64,000 bases of DNA from Clavibacter michiganensis (GTDB lineage: Bacteria > Actinomycetota > Actinomycetes > Actinomycetales > Microbacteriaceae), in the NCBI RefSeq assembly GCF_016907085.1, contig NZ_JAFBBJ010000001.1, positions 1,984,001 to 2,048,000 on the forward strand. The letters are read 5' to 3'. This document shows, one piece after another, positions 1-8,342 of this stretch. A program made the translations under genes and the position numbers. The stretch's first letter is position 1. Each line of letters begins with the position of its first letter. The notes beneath the pieces were generated by a model. It had not been told where the DNA came from, made no database searches, and was given only the letters and a program-made list of their open reading frames with translations.

Positions 1-35
1 TGACGCCCGCACCACGCGGGCAAGGAAGAGAAGAC

Positions 36-2582
36 ATGAAGCGCGGTCGACTGCGGGTGCTGCTGGGAGCGGCGCCGGGCGTGGGCAAGACCTACGCGAT
101 GCTCGAGGAGGGCAAGCGGCTGCGCGACGAGGGCGCCGACGTGGTGGTCGCGGTCGTGGAGACCCACGGCCGCGCCGCCACGGCGGCGATGCTCGAGGGG
201 CTGGAGATCCTGCCCCGGCGCGAGGTGTCGCACCGCGGGGTGGAGATCACCGACCTCGACGTGGACGCGGTCATCGCCCGCCGGCCGACCATCGCGCTGG
301 TCGACGAGCTCGCCCACACCAACGCCCCCGGCGGCCGGAGCGAGAAGCGCTGGCAGGACGTGGACCTCATCCGCGACGCCGGCATCGACGTGATCTCCAC
401 CGTCAACATCCAGCACATCGCCTCGCTCAACGACGTGGTCGAGAAGATCACCGGGGTCCCGCAGCGCGAGACGATCCCCGACCGCGTGCTCCGCGAGGCG
501 CACCAGATCGAGGTGATCGACCTCGCGCCCGAGGCCCTGCGCGACCGGCTCGCCGGCGGGCGCGTGTACCCGGCCGAGCGGATCGACGCGGCCCTCTCCC
601 ACTACTTCCGGCTCGGCAACCTCACCGCCCTCCGCGAGCTCGCGCTCCTCTGGCTCGCGGACGAGGTCGACACCGCGCTCGCCGCCTACCGCGACGAGAA
701 GGGGATCGACGCCCGGTGGGAGGCCCGCGAGCGCGTGGTCGTGGCGCTCACCGGCGGCCCCGAGGGCGAGACGCTGCTGCGGCGCGGCGCCCGGATCGCG
801 GCCCGCTCCGCCGGCGGCGAGCTCATGGCCGTCCACGTCTCCAGCCAGGACGGCCTGCGCTCCGGCAGCCCCGAGGCGCTCGCCAGCCAACGCGCGCTCG
901 TCGACTCGCTCGGCGGCAGCTACCACCAGGTCGTCGGCGACGACATCCCGCGCGCGCTCGTCGAGTTCGCGCGCGCCTCCAACGCCACGCAGCTCGTGCT
1001 GGGCGTGAGCCGCCGCAGCCGCCTCGCCGCCGCGGCGACCGGGCCCGGCATCGGCGCCACGGTGATCCGCGAGTCCGGCGACATCGACGTGCACATCGTC
1101 ACGCACGCGGCCGCGGGCGGGCGCTTCCGGCTGCCGCGGATCCGGGGCGGCGCGCTGAGCATGCGGCGCCGGATCCTGGGCGGGGTCCTCGCGCTCGGCG
1201 GCGGGCCGCTGCTCACCTGGCTGCTCTCGGCCACGCGCTCGGACGACTCCATCACGAGCGACGTGCTCTCGTACCAGCTGCTCGTGGTGCTGGTCGCGCT
1301 CGTCGGCGGGATCTGGCCGGCCCTCTTCGCGGCCGTGCTCTCCGGCTTCACGCTCGACTACTTCTTCATCGACCCGCTCTACACGATCACCGTCGACGAG
1401 CCGCTGCACCTGCTCGCGCTCGTGCTCTACGTGGTCATCGCGCTGCTCGTCAGCTGGATCGTCGACCAGGCCGCGCGCCGCACCCGCCTCGCCCGCCGCG
1501 CGGTCGCCGAGGCCGAGCTGCTGGCGACCGTGTCGGGATCCGTGCTCCGCGGCGAGGGCGCCGTGCACGCGCTCGTGAGCCGCACCCGCGAGGCGTTCGG
1601 CCTGCAGGGCGTGAAGCTCACGGATCGCGACGAGACGATCGCGTGGGACGGTGTCGTCACCGGCGCCGCCGCGACCGACGTGCCCGTGGGATCCCGCGGC
1701 GTGCTCACCCTCTACGGCGACGACCTCGAGGCGTCCGGCCGCCGGCTCCTCCGCGTCATCGCCGCGCAGCTCGACGCCGCGCTGGAGCACCGCGACCTCT
1801 CCGACACCGCCCGCGAGGTCGGCCCGCTCGCCCAGACCGACCGCGTGCGCACGGCCCTCCTCTCGGCCGTCAGCCACGACCTCCGCCGGCCGCTCAGCGC
1901 CGCGACCGCCGCCGTCACCGCGCTCCGCTCCCCCGGCATGACCTGGGCCGACGGCGACCGCGAGGAGCTGCTCGCGACCGCCGAGGAGAGCCTCGGCACG
2001 CTCGCCGACCTCGTCACCGACCTCCTCGACGTGAGTCGCGTGCAGGCGGGCGTGCTCGGCGTGCGCCTCATGGACGTCGACCTCGACGACGTCGTGCTCG
2101 CCGCCCTCGACGAGCTCGACCTCGGCCCCGCCGACGCCGTGCTGGATCTCGCGCCCGACCTCCCCGGCGCCGTCGCGGATCCGGGCCTCCTCCAGCGCGT
2201 GGTCGTCAACCTGCTGAGCAACGCCGTGCGGCACGCGCCCGACGGCGTGCCCGTGCGGCTCAGCACGAGCGCGTTCGCCGACTCCGTCGAGATCCGCGTC
2301 GTGGACCACGGACCGGGCGTCGCGCCCGAGCGCCGCGACGACATGTTCGTGCCGTTCCAGAGGCTCGGCGACACCGACAACGCGTCCGGCCTCGGCCTCG
2401 GGCTCGCGCTCTCGAAGGGCTTCACCGAGGGGATGGGCGGCACGCTCACCGCCGAGGACACCCCGGGCGGCGGCCTCACGATGGTGGTCGCGCTGCCCGT
2501 GTGCCGGGCCGGCGCCGAGCCCGTCGCGGATCCGCCCGCCCCCGCCGACCTCCCCACGACCGCCTCGGAGGTGTCCGCGTGA
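36..2582 (+). CDS. kdpD: KdpD osmosensitive K+ channel sensor histidine kinase
   Basis: Membrane sensor kinase that phosphorylates KdpE to switch on the KdpFABC potassium pump. The 848-aa protein has the full KdpD order: an N-terminal KdpD domain with Walker A GAAPGVGKT (residues 11-19), a universal-stress-like domain to about residue 365, a four-helix membrane block (about 375-480), then a kinase core with H-box SHDLRRPL (His near 614), N-box NLLSNAVRHAP and G-box GLGLGLALSKG. The ATG follows an AG-rich ribosome site. TGA at 1-3 may be the stop of kdpC, so kdpFABC probably lies just outside the window. The stop overlaps the kdpE start (GTGA), indicating coupling. Identity is secure from domain order and neighbour. 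Confidence 0.97.
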   Translation: MKRGRLRVLLGAAPGVGKTYAMLEEGKRLRDEGADVVVAVVETHGRAATAAMLEGLEILPRREVSHRGVEITDLDVDAVIARRPTIALVDELAHTNAPGGRSEKRWQDVDLIRDAGIDVISTVNIQHIASLNDVVEKITGVPQRETIPDRVLREAHQIEVIDLAPEALRDRLAGGRVYPAERIDAALSHYFRLGNLTALRELALLWLADEVDTALAAYRDEKGIDARWEARERVVVALTGGPEGETLLRRGARIAARSAGGELMAVHVSSQDGLRSGSPEALASQRALVDSLGGSYHQVVGDDIPRALVEFARASNATQLVLGVSRRSRLAAAATGPGIGATVIRESGDIDVHIVTHAAAGGRFRLPRIRGGALSMRRRILGGVLALGGGPLLTWLLSATRSDDSITSDVLSYQLLVVLVALVGGIWPALFAAVLSGFTLDYFFIDPLYTITVDEPLHLLALVLYVVIALLVSWIVDQAARRTRLARRAVAEAELLATVSGSVLRGEGAVHALVSRTREAFGLQGVKLTDRDETIAWDGVVTGAAATDVPVGSRGVLTLYGDDLEASGRRLLRVIAAQLDAALEHRDLSDTAREVGPLAQTDRVRTALLSAVSHDLRRPLSAATAAVTALRSPGMTWADGDREELLATAEESLGTLADLVTDLLDVSRVQAGVLGVRLMDVDLDDVVLAALDELDLGPADAVLDLAPDLPGAVADPGLLQRVVVNLLSNAVRHAPDGVPVRLSTSAFADSVEIRVVDHGPGVAPERRDDMFVPFQRLGDTDNASGLGLGLALSKGFTEGMGGTLTAEDTPGGGLTMVVALPVCRAGAEPVADPPAPADLPTTASEVSA

Positions 2583-3283
2583 AGATCCTCATCGCCGACG
2601 ACGACCAGCAGATCCTGCGGGCGCTGCGCATCACCCTCACGAGCCTCGGGTACGACATCGTCACCGCGGAGGACGGCGCCGCCGCCGTGCGCGCGGCCGT
2701 CGCCGAGAAGCCCGACCTCTACATGATCGACCTCGGCATGCCGCGGCTCGACGGCGTCGAGGTGATCCAGGCGCTCCGGCTGTGGTCGACCGCGCCGATC
2801 CTCGTGGTCTCCGGCCGCTCGGGCGCCGCCGACAAGGTCGAGGCGCTCGACGCGGGTGCCGACGACTACGTGACCAAGCCGTTCTCCATCGACGAGCTGC
2901 TCGCCCGGATCCGCGCCCTCGGCCGCCGCGCCGCCGCCGACGAGGACCGCTCGGCCACCGTCTCCTTCGCCGACGTGACGGTCGACCTCGCCGCCCGCGT
3001 CGTCACGCGCGGCGACCAGCGCGTGCGCCTCACCCCCACCGAGTGGCAGGTGCTCGAGCTCCTCGTGCGGAACCCCGACCGGCTAGTCTCGCGCCAGACG
3101 CTCCTCACCGAGATCTGGGGCCCGACGCACGTCAACGACAGCGGCTACCTCCGCCTCTACGTGGCGCAGCTGCGCAAGAAGCTCGAGCCGGATCCCGCCC
3201 ACCCGCGGCACCTGCTCACCGATCCCGGGATGGGGTACCGATTCGTGCCGGCGGGGGCGGGGCGGGCGCCGGAGGACGCGTAG
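2579..3283 (+). CDS. kdpE: KdpE response regulator
   Basis: Cytoplasmic OmpR/PhoB-type regulator, partner of KdpD, activating the kdp pump genes at low potassium. The 234-aa protein starts VKILIADDD; the phospho-acceptor is Asp51 in YMIDLGMPRLDG, the conserved Lys is in YVTKPFS, and a C-terminal winged helix ends with GMGYRFV. The GTG at 2579 overlaps the kdpD stop by four bases (GTGA), which fixes the start. It is the last gene of the kdp run; 54 bp later a separate promoter serves the next gene. Confidence 0.96.
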   Translation: MKILIADDDQQILRALRITLTSLGYDIVTAEDGAAAVRAAVAEKPDLYMIDLGMPRLDGVEVIQALRLWSTAPILVVSGRSGAADKVEALDAGADDYVTKPFSIDELLARIRALGRRAAADEDRSATVSFADVTVDLAARVVTRGDQRVRLTPTEWQVLELLVRNPDRLVSRQTLLTEIWGPTHVNDSGYLRLYVAQLRKKLEPDPAHPRHLLTDPGMGYRFVPAGAGRAPEDA

Positions 3284-3325
3284 GCCGTGTCGCGCACGGC
3301 CAGCCGGCACCCGGATCCGCGAGCG

Positions 3326-3331
3326 TAGGCT
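3326..3331 (+). promoter_or_regulatory. -10 hexamer TAGGCT for SGNH hydrolase
   Basis: TAGGCT ends 6 nt before GTG 3338, the spacing expected if transcription starts at the start codon itself. No Shine-Dalgarno is visible. Confidence 0.55.
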
Positions 3332-3337
3332 CCCGTG

Positions 3338-4114
3338 GTGCCCCAGAGATCCACCCGCGCAGCCCGCCCCGCCGCCCTCCTCGCCTCCGCCGCCGCCGCG
3401 CTCGGCGGCCTCGCCGCCGCCGCCCTCGTCGTGCCGCGCCGGTTCGAGGCCGGCCGCCGCGAGCGCGCCGTGGTCCTCAACGAGACGCTGCCCGTGAACT
3501 CGGCCTGGTGGCGCGAGCACGCGAAGACCGAGGGCGACCTCCTCTACGTGGCGCTCGGCGACTCGACCGCGCAGGGCATCGGCGCGAGCCGCCCGGTGAA
3601 CGGCTACGTCGGGATCCTCGCCGACCGGATCCGCGCCCTGAGCGGCCGCTCGGTCCGCACCGTGAACCTCAGCGTCTCGGGCGCCCGCGTCGCCGACCTC
3701 GTCGAGTACCAGCTCCCCCGCCTCGCGAAGCTGCAGCCTGACGTGGTAACCCTCGCGATCGGCGCCAACGACATCGCCGCCTTCGAGCCGGTCGCGTTCG
3801 AGCACGACCTCGGCCGGATCCTCGACGCCGTCCCGCCGACCACCGTCGTCGCCGACCTGCCGTGCTTCCACTTCCCGGCGAGCGAGCGCAAGGTGCGGGT
3901 CGCGAACGAGATCGTCCGCCGCCTCGCGACCGACCGCGGCCTCCGCCTCGCGCCGCTGCACCGCATCACCCGCCGCCAGACCGCGGTGCTCGCGATCACC
4001 CAGGCCGCCGGCGACCTCTTCCACCCGAACGACCGCGGCTACCGCGTCTGGGCCAGCGCGTTCCTGCCGTTCCTCCCGGCGACCGTTCGCGCGCTGGAGG
4101 TGGCGGGGCGCTGA
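3338..4114 (+). CDS. SGNH/GDSL-family lipase/esterase, membrane-anchored
   Basis: Probable extracytoplasmic ester hydrolase of the SGNH fold. An N-terminal hydrophobic helix (about residues 8-32) looks like a signal anchor. Motifs: VALGDSTAQGIG (block I nucleophile Ser), GANDIAAF (block III, Asn) and FHPNDRGY (block V, Asp/His). About 258 aa. GTGs at 3335 and 3338 are both possible; I chose 3338 because TAGGCT ends six bases upstream, which fits a leaderless message. Substrate cannot be deduced. Not linked to kdp beyond position. Confidence 0.85.
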   Translation: MPQRSTRAARPAALLASAAAALGGLAAAALVVPRRFEAGRRERAVVLNETLPVNSAWWREHAKTEGDLLYVALGDSTAQGIGASRPVNGYVGILADRIRALSGRSVRTVNLSVSGARVADLVEYQLPRLAKLQPDVVTLAIGANDIAAFEPVAFEHDLGRILDAVPPTTVVADLPCFHFPASERKVRVANEIVRRLATDRGLRLAPLHRITRRQTAVLAITQAAGDLFHPNDRGYRVWASAFLPFLPATVRALEVAGR

Positions 4115-4662
4115 CCAGTCCTGTCCTCCCCACCACGTCAAGAATGGCTCGGTGCTCTAAGAGACCTTTGCCCTCGCGAGTGCAGGGACGGCCCATAATC
4201 GCGTCCGTTGCGATTTATAACAGCCGCGGACCGCCCACGCGCGGGTGCTCTGCCGCAGCAATACAGCGCAGCCGGGGATCGACAGGCTCACGCGACAGGA
4301 CCGGTGAAAAGTCTATAGCCGTGTACGAGTGACTAGCTCGTGTGGCAGGCAAGAGCGCACTTAGCGCACCCATTGATGCGGCTATAGTTCGTGCGCGCCT
4401 TAGCGTCTGCAACCGCGTCACGACATGTCCAATGGCTTCCAAGAGCAAATTGGTTAGCCGGAAGAGGAACGCAGCTGAGGCCCGCGCTTACGTCGTGCAC
4501 CTCGTGATCACCGTTGGGCTGAGCGTTCCTATTCACACAATATTGAGGCATGCGGGGACATCCTTGTCTATTATCGTTGCGTACAGACACAACGTAGGGC
4601 ACCCTGCTGATTTATGCGACCCCGCGTTGTGGGTACGACCCGATCAAAAATATCGGCGGTTT

Positions 4663-4680
4663 CCGCATGACATCATGCGG
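4663..4680. promoter_or_regulatory. 18-bp palindrome, candidate operator
   Basis: CCGCATGA-CA-TCATGCGG: two perfect 8-bp arms with a 2-bp centre, 54 bp upstream of the ATG at 4734 and next to an A-rich run. The short loop argues against a terminator and for a dimeric regulator site. Confidence 0.4.
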
Positions 4681-4721
4681 GCCACGCCAGCTATACGTGG
4701 TGCTCGAGCGACCCGAATCCG

Positions 4722-4727
4722 TAGGCT
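4722..4727 (+). promoter_or_regulatory. -10 hexamer TAGGCT for small membrane protein
   Basis: TAGGCT ends 6 nt before ATG 4734; leaderless start inferred. Confidence 0.5.
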
Positions 4728-4733
4728 GGATCC

Positions 4734-4919
4734 ATGGCTGACGACACCCCCGATGCCCGCTCCACCGGCATCCTCTTGCTAGTGACCGGACTCGTCTCGT
4801 GCGCACTGCTCGTCGCGGGCGTCACTTCCCCTGCGTCGGTCCCGGCAGCCGTCTTCTCGGTCGCCGTGTTCGAGTACATGCGTGTGACGGGTCGCCGCCT
4901 TGAGCGAGAACGAGTATGA
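4734..4919 (+). CDS. small membrane protein (61 aa), unknown function
   Basis: Not recognised. The 61-aa product begins MADDTPDARS and has two hydrophobic stretches (about 12-32 and 34-50), then a basic tail GRRLERERV, so it is probably a two-helix inner-membrane protein with cytosolic ends. The ATG follows TAGGCT by six bases. Its stop overlaps the start of the lipoprotein gene (ATGA at 4916), so the two are probably translated together. Confidence 0.6.
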   Translation: MADDTPDARSTGILLLVTGLVSCALLVAGVTSPASVPAAVFSVAVFEYMRVTGRRLERERV

Positions 4920-5398
4920 AGCACGCGCGTGGACTGGCGAATTCGATGAGCATCAGGAGCGGTGCCCGTTGGCTCGCCGTCAGCCTGAGCCTCGCGTCAG
5001 CGACTCTCCTGCTCTCGGGGTGCATCACGATCAACGTTCCGGCGCCACCCGAATCCCCCATACCGGACGCCACGCGCGACACGACTGACTACTCCGGGGC
5101 CTTGGGACAACTGGCGTTCGCGATAGGAGCCCTCGACAGATCCCGTTCCTCGACGGCGACCGCAGAGGACTGTAGCTTCACGGGCTACGTAGCCGAGCAG
5201 ATGGGAGGCATGACCGCGGATCCGGAGTGGCAGGGGACATACGAGACCGTCAGAGCGAATATGGGCATCGTGTCAACGCTTTGCTTGTCCGACCCGTCTG
5301 ATGCCGAAGCCGCACGCTTGGCCGGGAGTATTCGTCCCGATGTCGCGGCCATTTTGAATCAGGAGCGCTGGTTGGGCGTATCGGACTGGGGTGACTGA
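4916..5398 (+). CDS. putative lipoprotein, unknown function
   Basis: 160 aa. The signal peptide ends in lipobox LLSGC with the lipidated Cys at residue 36; a later in-frame ATG at 4946 would give a more usual signal-peptide length. The exported part is hydrophilic, has two further Cys (ATAEDCSF and STLCLSD) that could form a disulfide, and ends VSDWGD. I do not recognise the family. Translationally coupled to the small membrane protein upstream (ATGA), suggesting the two act together at the membrane. Confidence 0.7.
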   Translation: MKHARGLANSMSIRSGARWLAVSLSLASATLLLSGCITINVPAPPESPIPDATRDTTDYSGALGQLAFAIGALDRSRSSTATAEDCSFTGYVAEQMGGMTADPEWQGTYETVRANMGIVSTLCLSDPSDAEAARLAGSIRPDVAAILNQERWLGVSDWGD

Positions 5399-5438
5399 AG
5401 GGGGCGCGACCCCGTCCGCCCATGTCGGTGCCCGCCGG

Positions 5439-5444
5439 TAGAGT
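5439..5444 (+). promoter_or_regulatory. -10 hexamer TAGAGT for radA
   Basis: TAGAGT ends 7 nt before ATG 5452, supporting that start over the upstream in-frame ATG at 5422. Confidence 0.55.
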
Positions 5445-5451
5445 CCCCCGC

Positions 5452-6813
5452 ATGGCCCGCATCCACTCCACGTACCGCTGCTCGGAGTGCGGGTGGACGA
5501 CCCCGAAGTGGGTCGGCCGGTGCGCCGAGTGCCAGAGCTGGAACACCGTCGCCGAGGTGTCGCAGACGCCCGCGGCGGCCGGTCGCGTCACCACGCTCAC
5601 GCCCGCCGGATCCAGCCAGGCGCGGTCGATCATGCACGTCGGCACCGCGTCCGCCAGCCACATGCCGAGCGGCGTCGGAGAGCTCGACCGGGTGCTCGGC
5701 GGCGGCATCGTGCCGGGCGCGGCCATCCTCATGAGCGGCGAGCCCGGCGTCGGCAAGTCCACGCTGCTGCTCGAGGTCGCGGCGCGCGCCGCCGCGAAGG
5801 GCGCGAAGGTCCTCTACGTCACGGCCGAGGAGTCGGTCGCACAGGTGCGCATGCGCGCCGAACGCACGGGCGGGCTGCAGGAGTCGCTCATGATCGCAGC
5901 CGAGACCGACCTCGGCACGATCCTCGGCCACATCGAGCAGGTGGCGCCCGACCTCCTCATCGTCGACTCCGTGCAGACCGTCTCCAGCAGCACGTCCGAC
6001 GGCCTGCCCGGCCACCCCGGCCAGGTGCGCGAGGTCGCCGTCACGCTCATCCGCGTCTGCAAGGAGCGCGACCTGCCGCTGCTCCTCGTCGGCCACGTCA
6101 CGAAGGACGGATCCATCGCCGGCCCGCGGCTCCTCGAGCACCTGGTCGACGTGGTGTGCCAGTTCGAGGGCGACCGGCAGACGTCGCTCCGCTTCATCCG
6201 CGCGCTCAAGAACCGCTTCGGCCCCACCGACGAGGTCGGCTGCTTCGAGATGGCGGGCGACGGCATCGTCGAGGTGCCGGATCCGAGCGGCATGTTCCTC
6301 TCGCGGGGCGTCCACTCGGTCTCCGGCACGTGCGTCACCGTCGCGATGGAGGGCCGCCGCGCCCTGCCCGTGGAGGTGCAGGCGCTCGTCGTCGACACGA
6401 AGGCGCCGCAGCCGCGCCGGGTGGTGAACGGCGTGGACGCGTCGCGCGTCGCGATGCTCCTCGCGGTGCTCGAGAAGCGCGCCAACGTGCGGCTCTCGGA
6501 TCGCGACGTCTACGTGTCGACGGTCGGCGGCGTGCGGCTCACCGAGCCCGCGGCGGATCTCGCCATCGCCGTCGCGCTCGTCTCCGCCGTCAACGGCAAG
6601 GCCATGCCGCACGACCTCGCGGCGTTCGGCGAGATCAGCCTCGCGGGCGAGATCCGCGGCGTCACGTCGGCGCCGCAGCGCGCGGCGGAAGCGCGGCGGC
6701 TCGGATTCACGCAGATCGTCGACGCCGAGTGGGGCCCGCTGTTCTCCGCGCTCGGCCGCGCGTTCTCCCTCGCGAAGAGCGAGCGGGAGAAGGAGCTCGA
6801 CGAGGCGTTCTGA
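5452..6813 (+). CDS. radA: DNA repair protein RadA (Sms)
   Basis: RecA-like ATPase acting in recombinational repair, driving branch migration of recombination intermediates. 453 aa: zinc finger with Cys10, 13, 24, 27 (CSECGW and CAEC), Walker A GEPGVGKST (96-104), the RadA signature KNRFG (253-257), then a Lon-protease-like domain. The start MARIHSTYRCSECGW is the usual family start and is backed by the -10 hexamer seven bases upstream. Stands alone; the next gene is convergent. Confidence 0.97.
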   Translation: MARIHSTYRCSECGWTTPKWVGRCAECQSWNTVAEVSQTPAAAGRVTTLTPAGSSQARSIMHVGTASASHMPSGVGELDRVLGGGIVPGAAILMSGEPGVGKSTLLLEVAARAAAKGAKVLYVTAEESVAQVRMRAERTGGLQESLMIAAETDLGTILGHIEQVAPDLLIVDSVQTVSSSTSDGLPGHPGQVREVAVTLIRVCKERDLPLLLVGHVTKDGSIAGPRLLEHLVDVVCQFEGDRQTSLRFIRALKNRFGPTDEVGCFEMAGDGIVEVPDPSGMFLSRGVHSVSGTCVTVAMEGRRALPVEVQALVVDTKAPQPRRVVNGVDASRVAMLLAVLEKRANVRLSDRDVYVSTVGGVRLTEPAADLAIAVALVSAVNGKAMPHDLAAFGEISLAGEIRGVTSAPQRAAEARRLGFTQIVDAEWGPLFSALGRAFSLAKSEREKELDEAF

Positions 6814-6858
6814 TCCGCGGGCCGCGACCCGGGCCGCCCGGCAGCGCCGGGATGCGGG

Positions 6859-7173
6859 TCAGACGGCGCCGACGGATCCGGCCGCGTGCTCGCGCACATG
6901 CGCTACGGCGTCGTCCACCACGTGCGTCACGTGCGTGTCCGCCACCTCGTAGCGGGCGATGCGGCCGTCGCGCTCCACGGTCACGAGCCCGGACGACCGC
7001 AGCACGCGCAGGTGCTGCGAGACGAGCGGCTGCGAGAGCCCCGACTCGGCGACCAGCTCCGACACGCTCATCTTCCGCGACGCCAGCAGCCCGATGAGAC
7101 CGAGGCGCGACGGCGAGGACAGCGCCTTGAAGAGGTCCGCTGCCTGCTCGAAGCCGGCGGGTGGGTAGGTCAT
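6859..7173 (-). CDS. ArsR-family transcriptional regulator
   Basis: 104-aa winged-helix repressor. Starts MTYPPAGFEQAADLFKALS and carries the ArsR helix-turn-helix (MSVSELVAESGLSQPLVSQHLRVLRSSGLV) followed by the wing VTVERDGRIARYEVAD. No CxC metal site is present in the recognition helix; a C-terminal His-containing helix (THVTHVVDDAVAHVREH) could form an alpha-5 metal site as in SmtB/CzrA-type sensors. It lies just downstream of a His-rich mini-protein gene on the same strand, which supports a metal role, but it has its own -10 (TAGGAT, 7 nt from ATG) after a terminator. Confidence 0.88.
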   Translation of the reverse strand: MTYPPAGFEQAADLFKALSSPSRLGLIGLLASRKMSVSELVAESGLSQPLVSQHLRVLRSSGLVTVERDGRIARYEVADTHVTHVVDDAVAHVREHAAGSVGAV

Positions 7174-7180
7174 CTCGTCG

Positions 7181-7186
7181 ATCCTA
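7181..7186 (-). promoter_or_regulatory. -10 hexamer TAGGAT for arsR-type gene
   Basis: On the minus strand TAGGAT ends 7 nt before the ATG at 7173; no ribosome site, so probably leaderless. Confidence 0.55.
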
Positions 7187-7224
7187 TGGGCACGGGAGCG
7201 GGCGTCCGGGCGGGAGACGACGAC

Positions 7225-7252
7225 GGGGACCGGCCCTCGTGGCCCGGTCCCC
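7225..7252 (-). terminator. hairpin after His-rich gene
   Basis: Perfect 9-bp stem (GGGGACCGG / CCGGTCCCC) with a 10-nt loop, 33 nt past the His-rich gene's stop. No T-run, as usual in this GC-rich genome. Confidence 0.6.
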
Positions 7253-7284
7253 GTGTCGATCCTCGCGCGTCGTCGCGCGTCGGA

Positions 7285-7443
7285 TCAGTGCTCGTCGTAG
7301 TGGTCGCCGTGCTCGGCGTGCTTGTGGCCGTCGTGGACGTAGTCCACGTGGTCCTCGTGCGTGACGGTCTCGTGACCGCAGTCGGTGCCGTGCTGGTGCT
7401 CGGCGACGGTGTGCTCGGCGTGGGTCTCGGTGGTGTCGGTCAT
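7285..7443 (-). CDS. histidine-rich mini-protein (52 aa), likely metal-binding
   Basis: MTDTTETHAEHTVAEHQHGT start; 13 of 52 residues are His, with one Cys and many Asp/Glu, in H-x(2-4)-H spacing to the end. No signal peptide or membrane helix. Likely a cytosolic zinc/nickel buffer or metallochaperone; this is inference from composition. The ATG at 7443 has a ribosome site (GAAGGAC) nine bases upstream and is preferred over the longer frame from 7539. Neighbour: an ArsR regulator downstream; two perfect palindromes lie upstream. Confidence 0.72.
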   Translation of the reverse strand: MTDTTETHAEHTVAEHQHGTDCGHETVTHEDHVDYVHDGHKHAEHGDHYDEH

Positions 7444-7499
7444 GATGCGTCCTTCGGTCGGTGGGACATCAGGATGACAGACGCATGCATGGATTGCAA

Positions 7500-7511
7500 T
7501 GGATGCATCCA
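7500..7511. promoter_or_regulatory. 12-bp palindrome TGGATGCATCCA
   Basis: Perfect palindrome 57 bp upstream of the His-rich gene, in its promoter zone. Candidate repressor site. Confidence 0.4.
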
Positions 7512-7526
7512 ATTGGGAATCGTGCT

Positions 7527-7540
7527 CATGTGCGCACATG
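7527..7540. promoter_or_regulatory. 14-bp palindrome CATGTGCGCACATG
   Basis: Perfect 14-bp palindrome between the divergently spaced His-rich gene and the end of the next gene; candidate operator, possibly for the adjacent ArsR protein. Confidence 0.4.
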
Positions 7541-7560
7541 GGCGCCGACCGCTGCGCGCG

Positions 7561-8235
7561 TCAGTAGAGCAGGAACGACTTGGGCGCTGCGCTCTTCACG
7601 CCAGCGACCTCGACCGACAGCGTGTAGGTCGCGCCGCCCGCGGGCACGGCCGGACGCTGCTTCTCCTGGCACGTGGTGGTGGACGACCGCTGGCGCGACC
7701 ACTCGAACGGCGACGACGTCTGCGGGGTCCGCGCGGCGAGCTCGACCTCGGCGTCCTCCGCGCCCGTCTGGCAGTCGGTCGACTTCCAGTAGACGTCGGA
7801 TCCGCTCGAGATCGTGAACACCTGCGTGGTCGTCCCGAGGTTCGCGGTGCAGGGCTCCATGCCCGTGTTCGTCACGGTGAACGAGAGCTTGGGCAGCACG
7901 CCCGCCTTGTAGGACGCGGCGTCGGTGACGGGGGTGACGGTCAGCTGGCCCGCGGCGCAGGATCCGTCGGCGTTCGTCTCCGTGCCGGCGCTGGCGGTGA
8001 CGCTCGGGGTGGGATCGGGGGCGGTCTCCGCGGCGGCGTCGCCCGAGTCGCCGTCGGGGGCGGCGTCCGCGCTGGGCGTCGCGCCGGGAGCCGCGGTGTC
8101 GGCCGAGCCGCGACCGAGGTTGGAGACGATGATCACGACGACGGCGATCACGGCCACCACGACGAGCAGCGCGAGCAGACGGCGACGGCGGTACACGGCC
8201 GCGGACGGGCGGCCTCCGGGCGAGGTCGAGGACAT
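7561..8235 (-). CDS. membrane-anchored extracellular protein, unknown function
   Basis: 224 aa. A basic start (MSSTSPGGRPSAAVYRRRR) is followed by one transmembrane helix (about 20-42), then a low-complexity Ala/Asp/Pro linker (45-95), then a domain of about 125 residues with four or more Cys that looks like an all-beta extracellular fold (LPKLSFTVTNTGMEPCTANL). That type-II topology with a CARDB/DUF4232-like domain is common in actinobacteria; the function is unknown. ATG 8235 chosen because TAGCCT ends six bases upstream; an in-frame GTG at 8241 would overlap the promoter. Confidence 0.75.
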   Translation of the reverse strand: MSSTSPGGRPSAAVYRRRRLLALLVVVAVIAVVVIIVSNLGRGSADTAAPGATPSADAAPDGDSGDAAAETAPDPTPSVTASAGTETNADGSCAAGQLTVTPVTDAASYKAGVLPKLSFTVTNTGMEPCTANLGTTTQVFTISSGSDVYWKSTDCQTGAEDAEVELAARTPQTSSPFEWSRQRSSTTTCQEKQRPAVPAGGATYTLSVEVAGVKSAAPKSFLLY

Positions 8236-8241
8236 GACCAC

Positions 8242-8247
8242 AGGCTA
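8242..8247 (-). promoter_or_regulatory. -10 hexamer TAGCCT
   Basis: Minus-strand TAGCCT ends 6 nt before ATG 8235; leaderless start inferred. Confidence 0.5.
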
Positions 8248-8342
8248 CGGTCGGGTGCCCGCCCGGGCGGGTCGGCGCGCCCGCCGGCCGCGTCCCTCCA
8301 GGTCGAGCGACACCGCCCGCGGGCGCCAGTGGGCGGATCCGC

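Larger units (their letters stand above)
4115..4733. other. gene-poor, AT-richer stretch
   Basis: About 620 bp with clearly lower GC than the flanks and no GGATCC until its very end. Open frames here (for example 4342-4782 plus, 4333-4602 minus) use codons unlike the neighbours, have no ribosome site and resemble nothing I recognise. It may be decayed or imported DNA plus the control region of the next gene. Confidence 0.5.

Noticed and set aside
4342..4782. 146-codon plus-strand frame in the AT-richer patch
   Set aside because: No ribosome site, codon use unlike the genome, runs out of frame into the next gene, and no recognisable domain.
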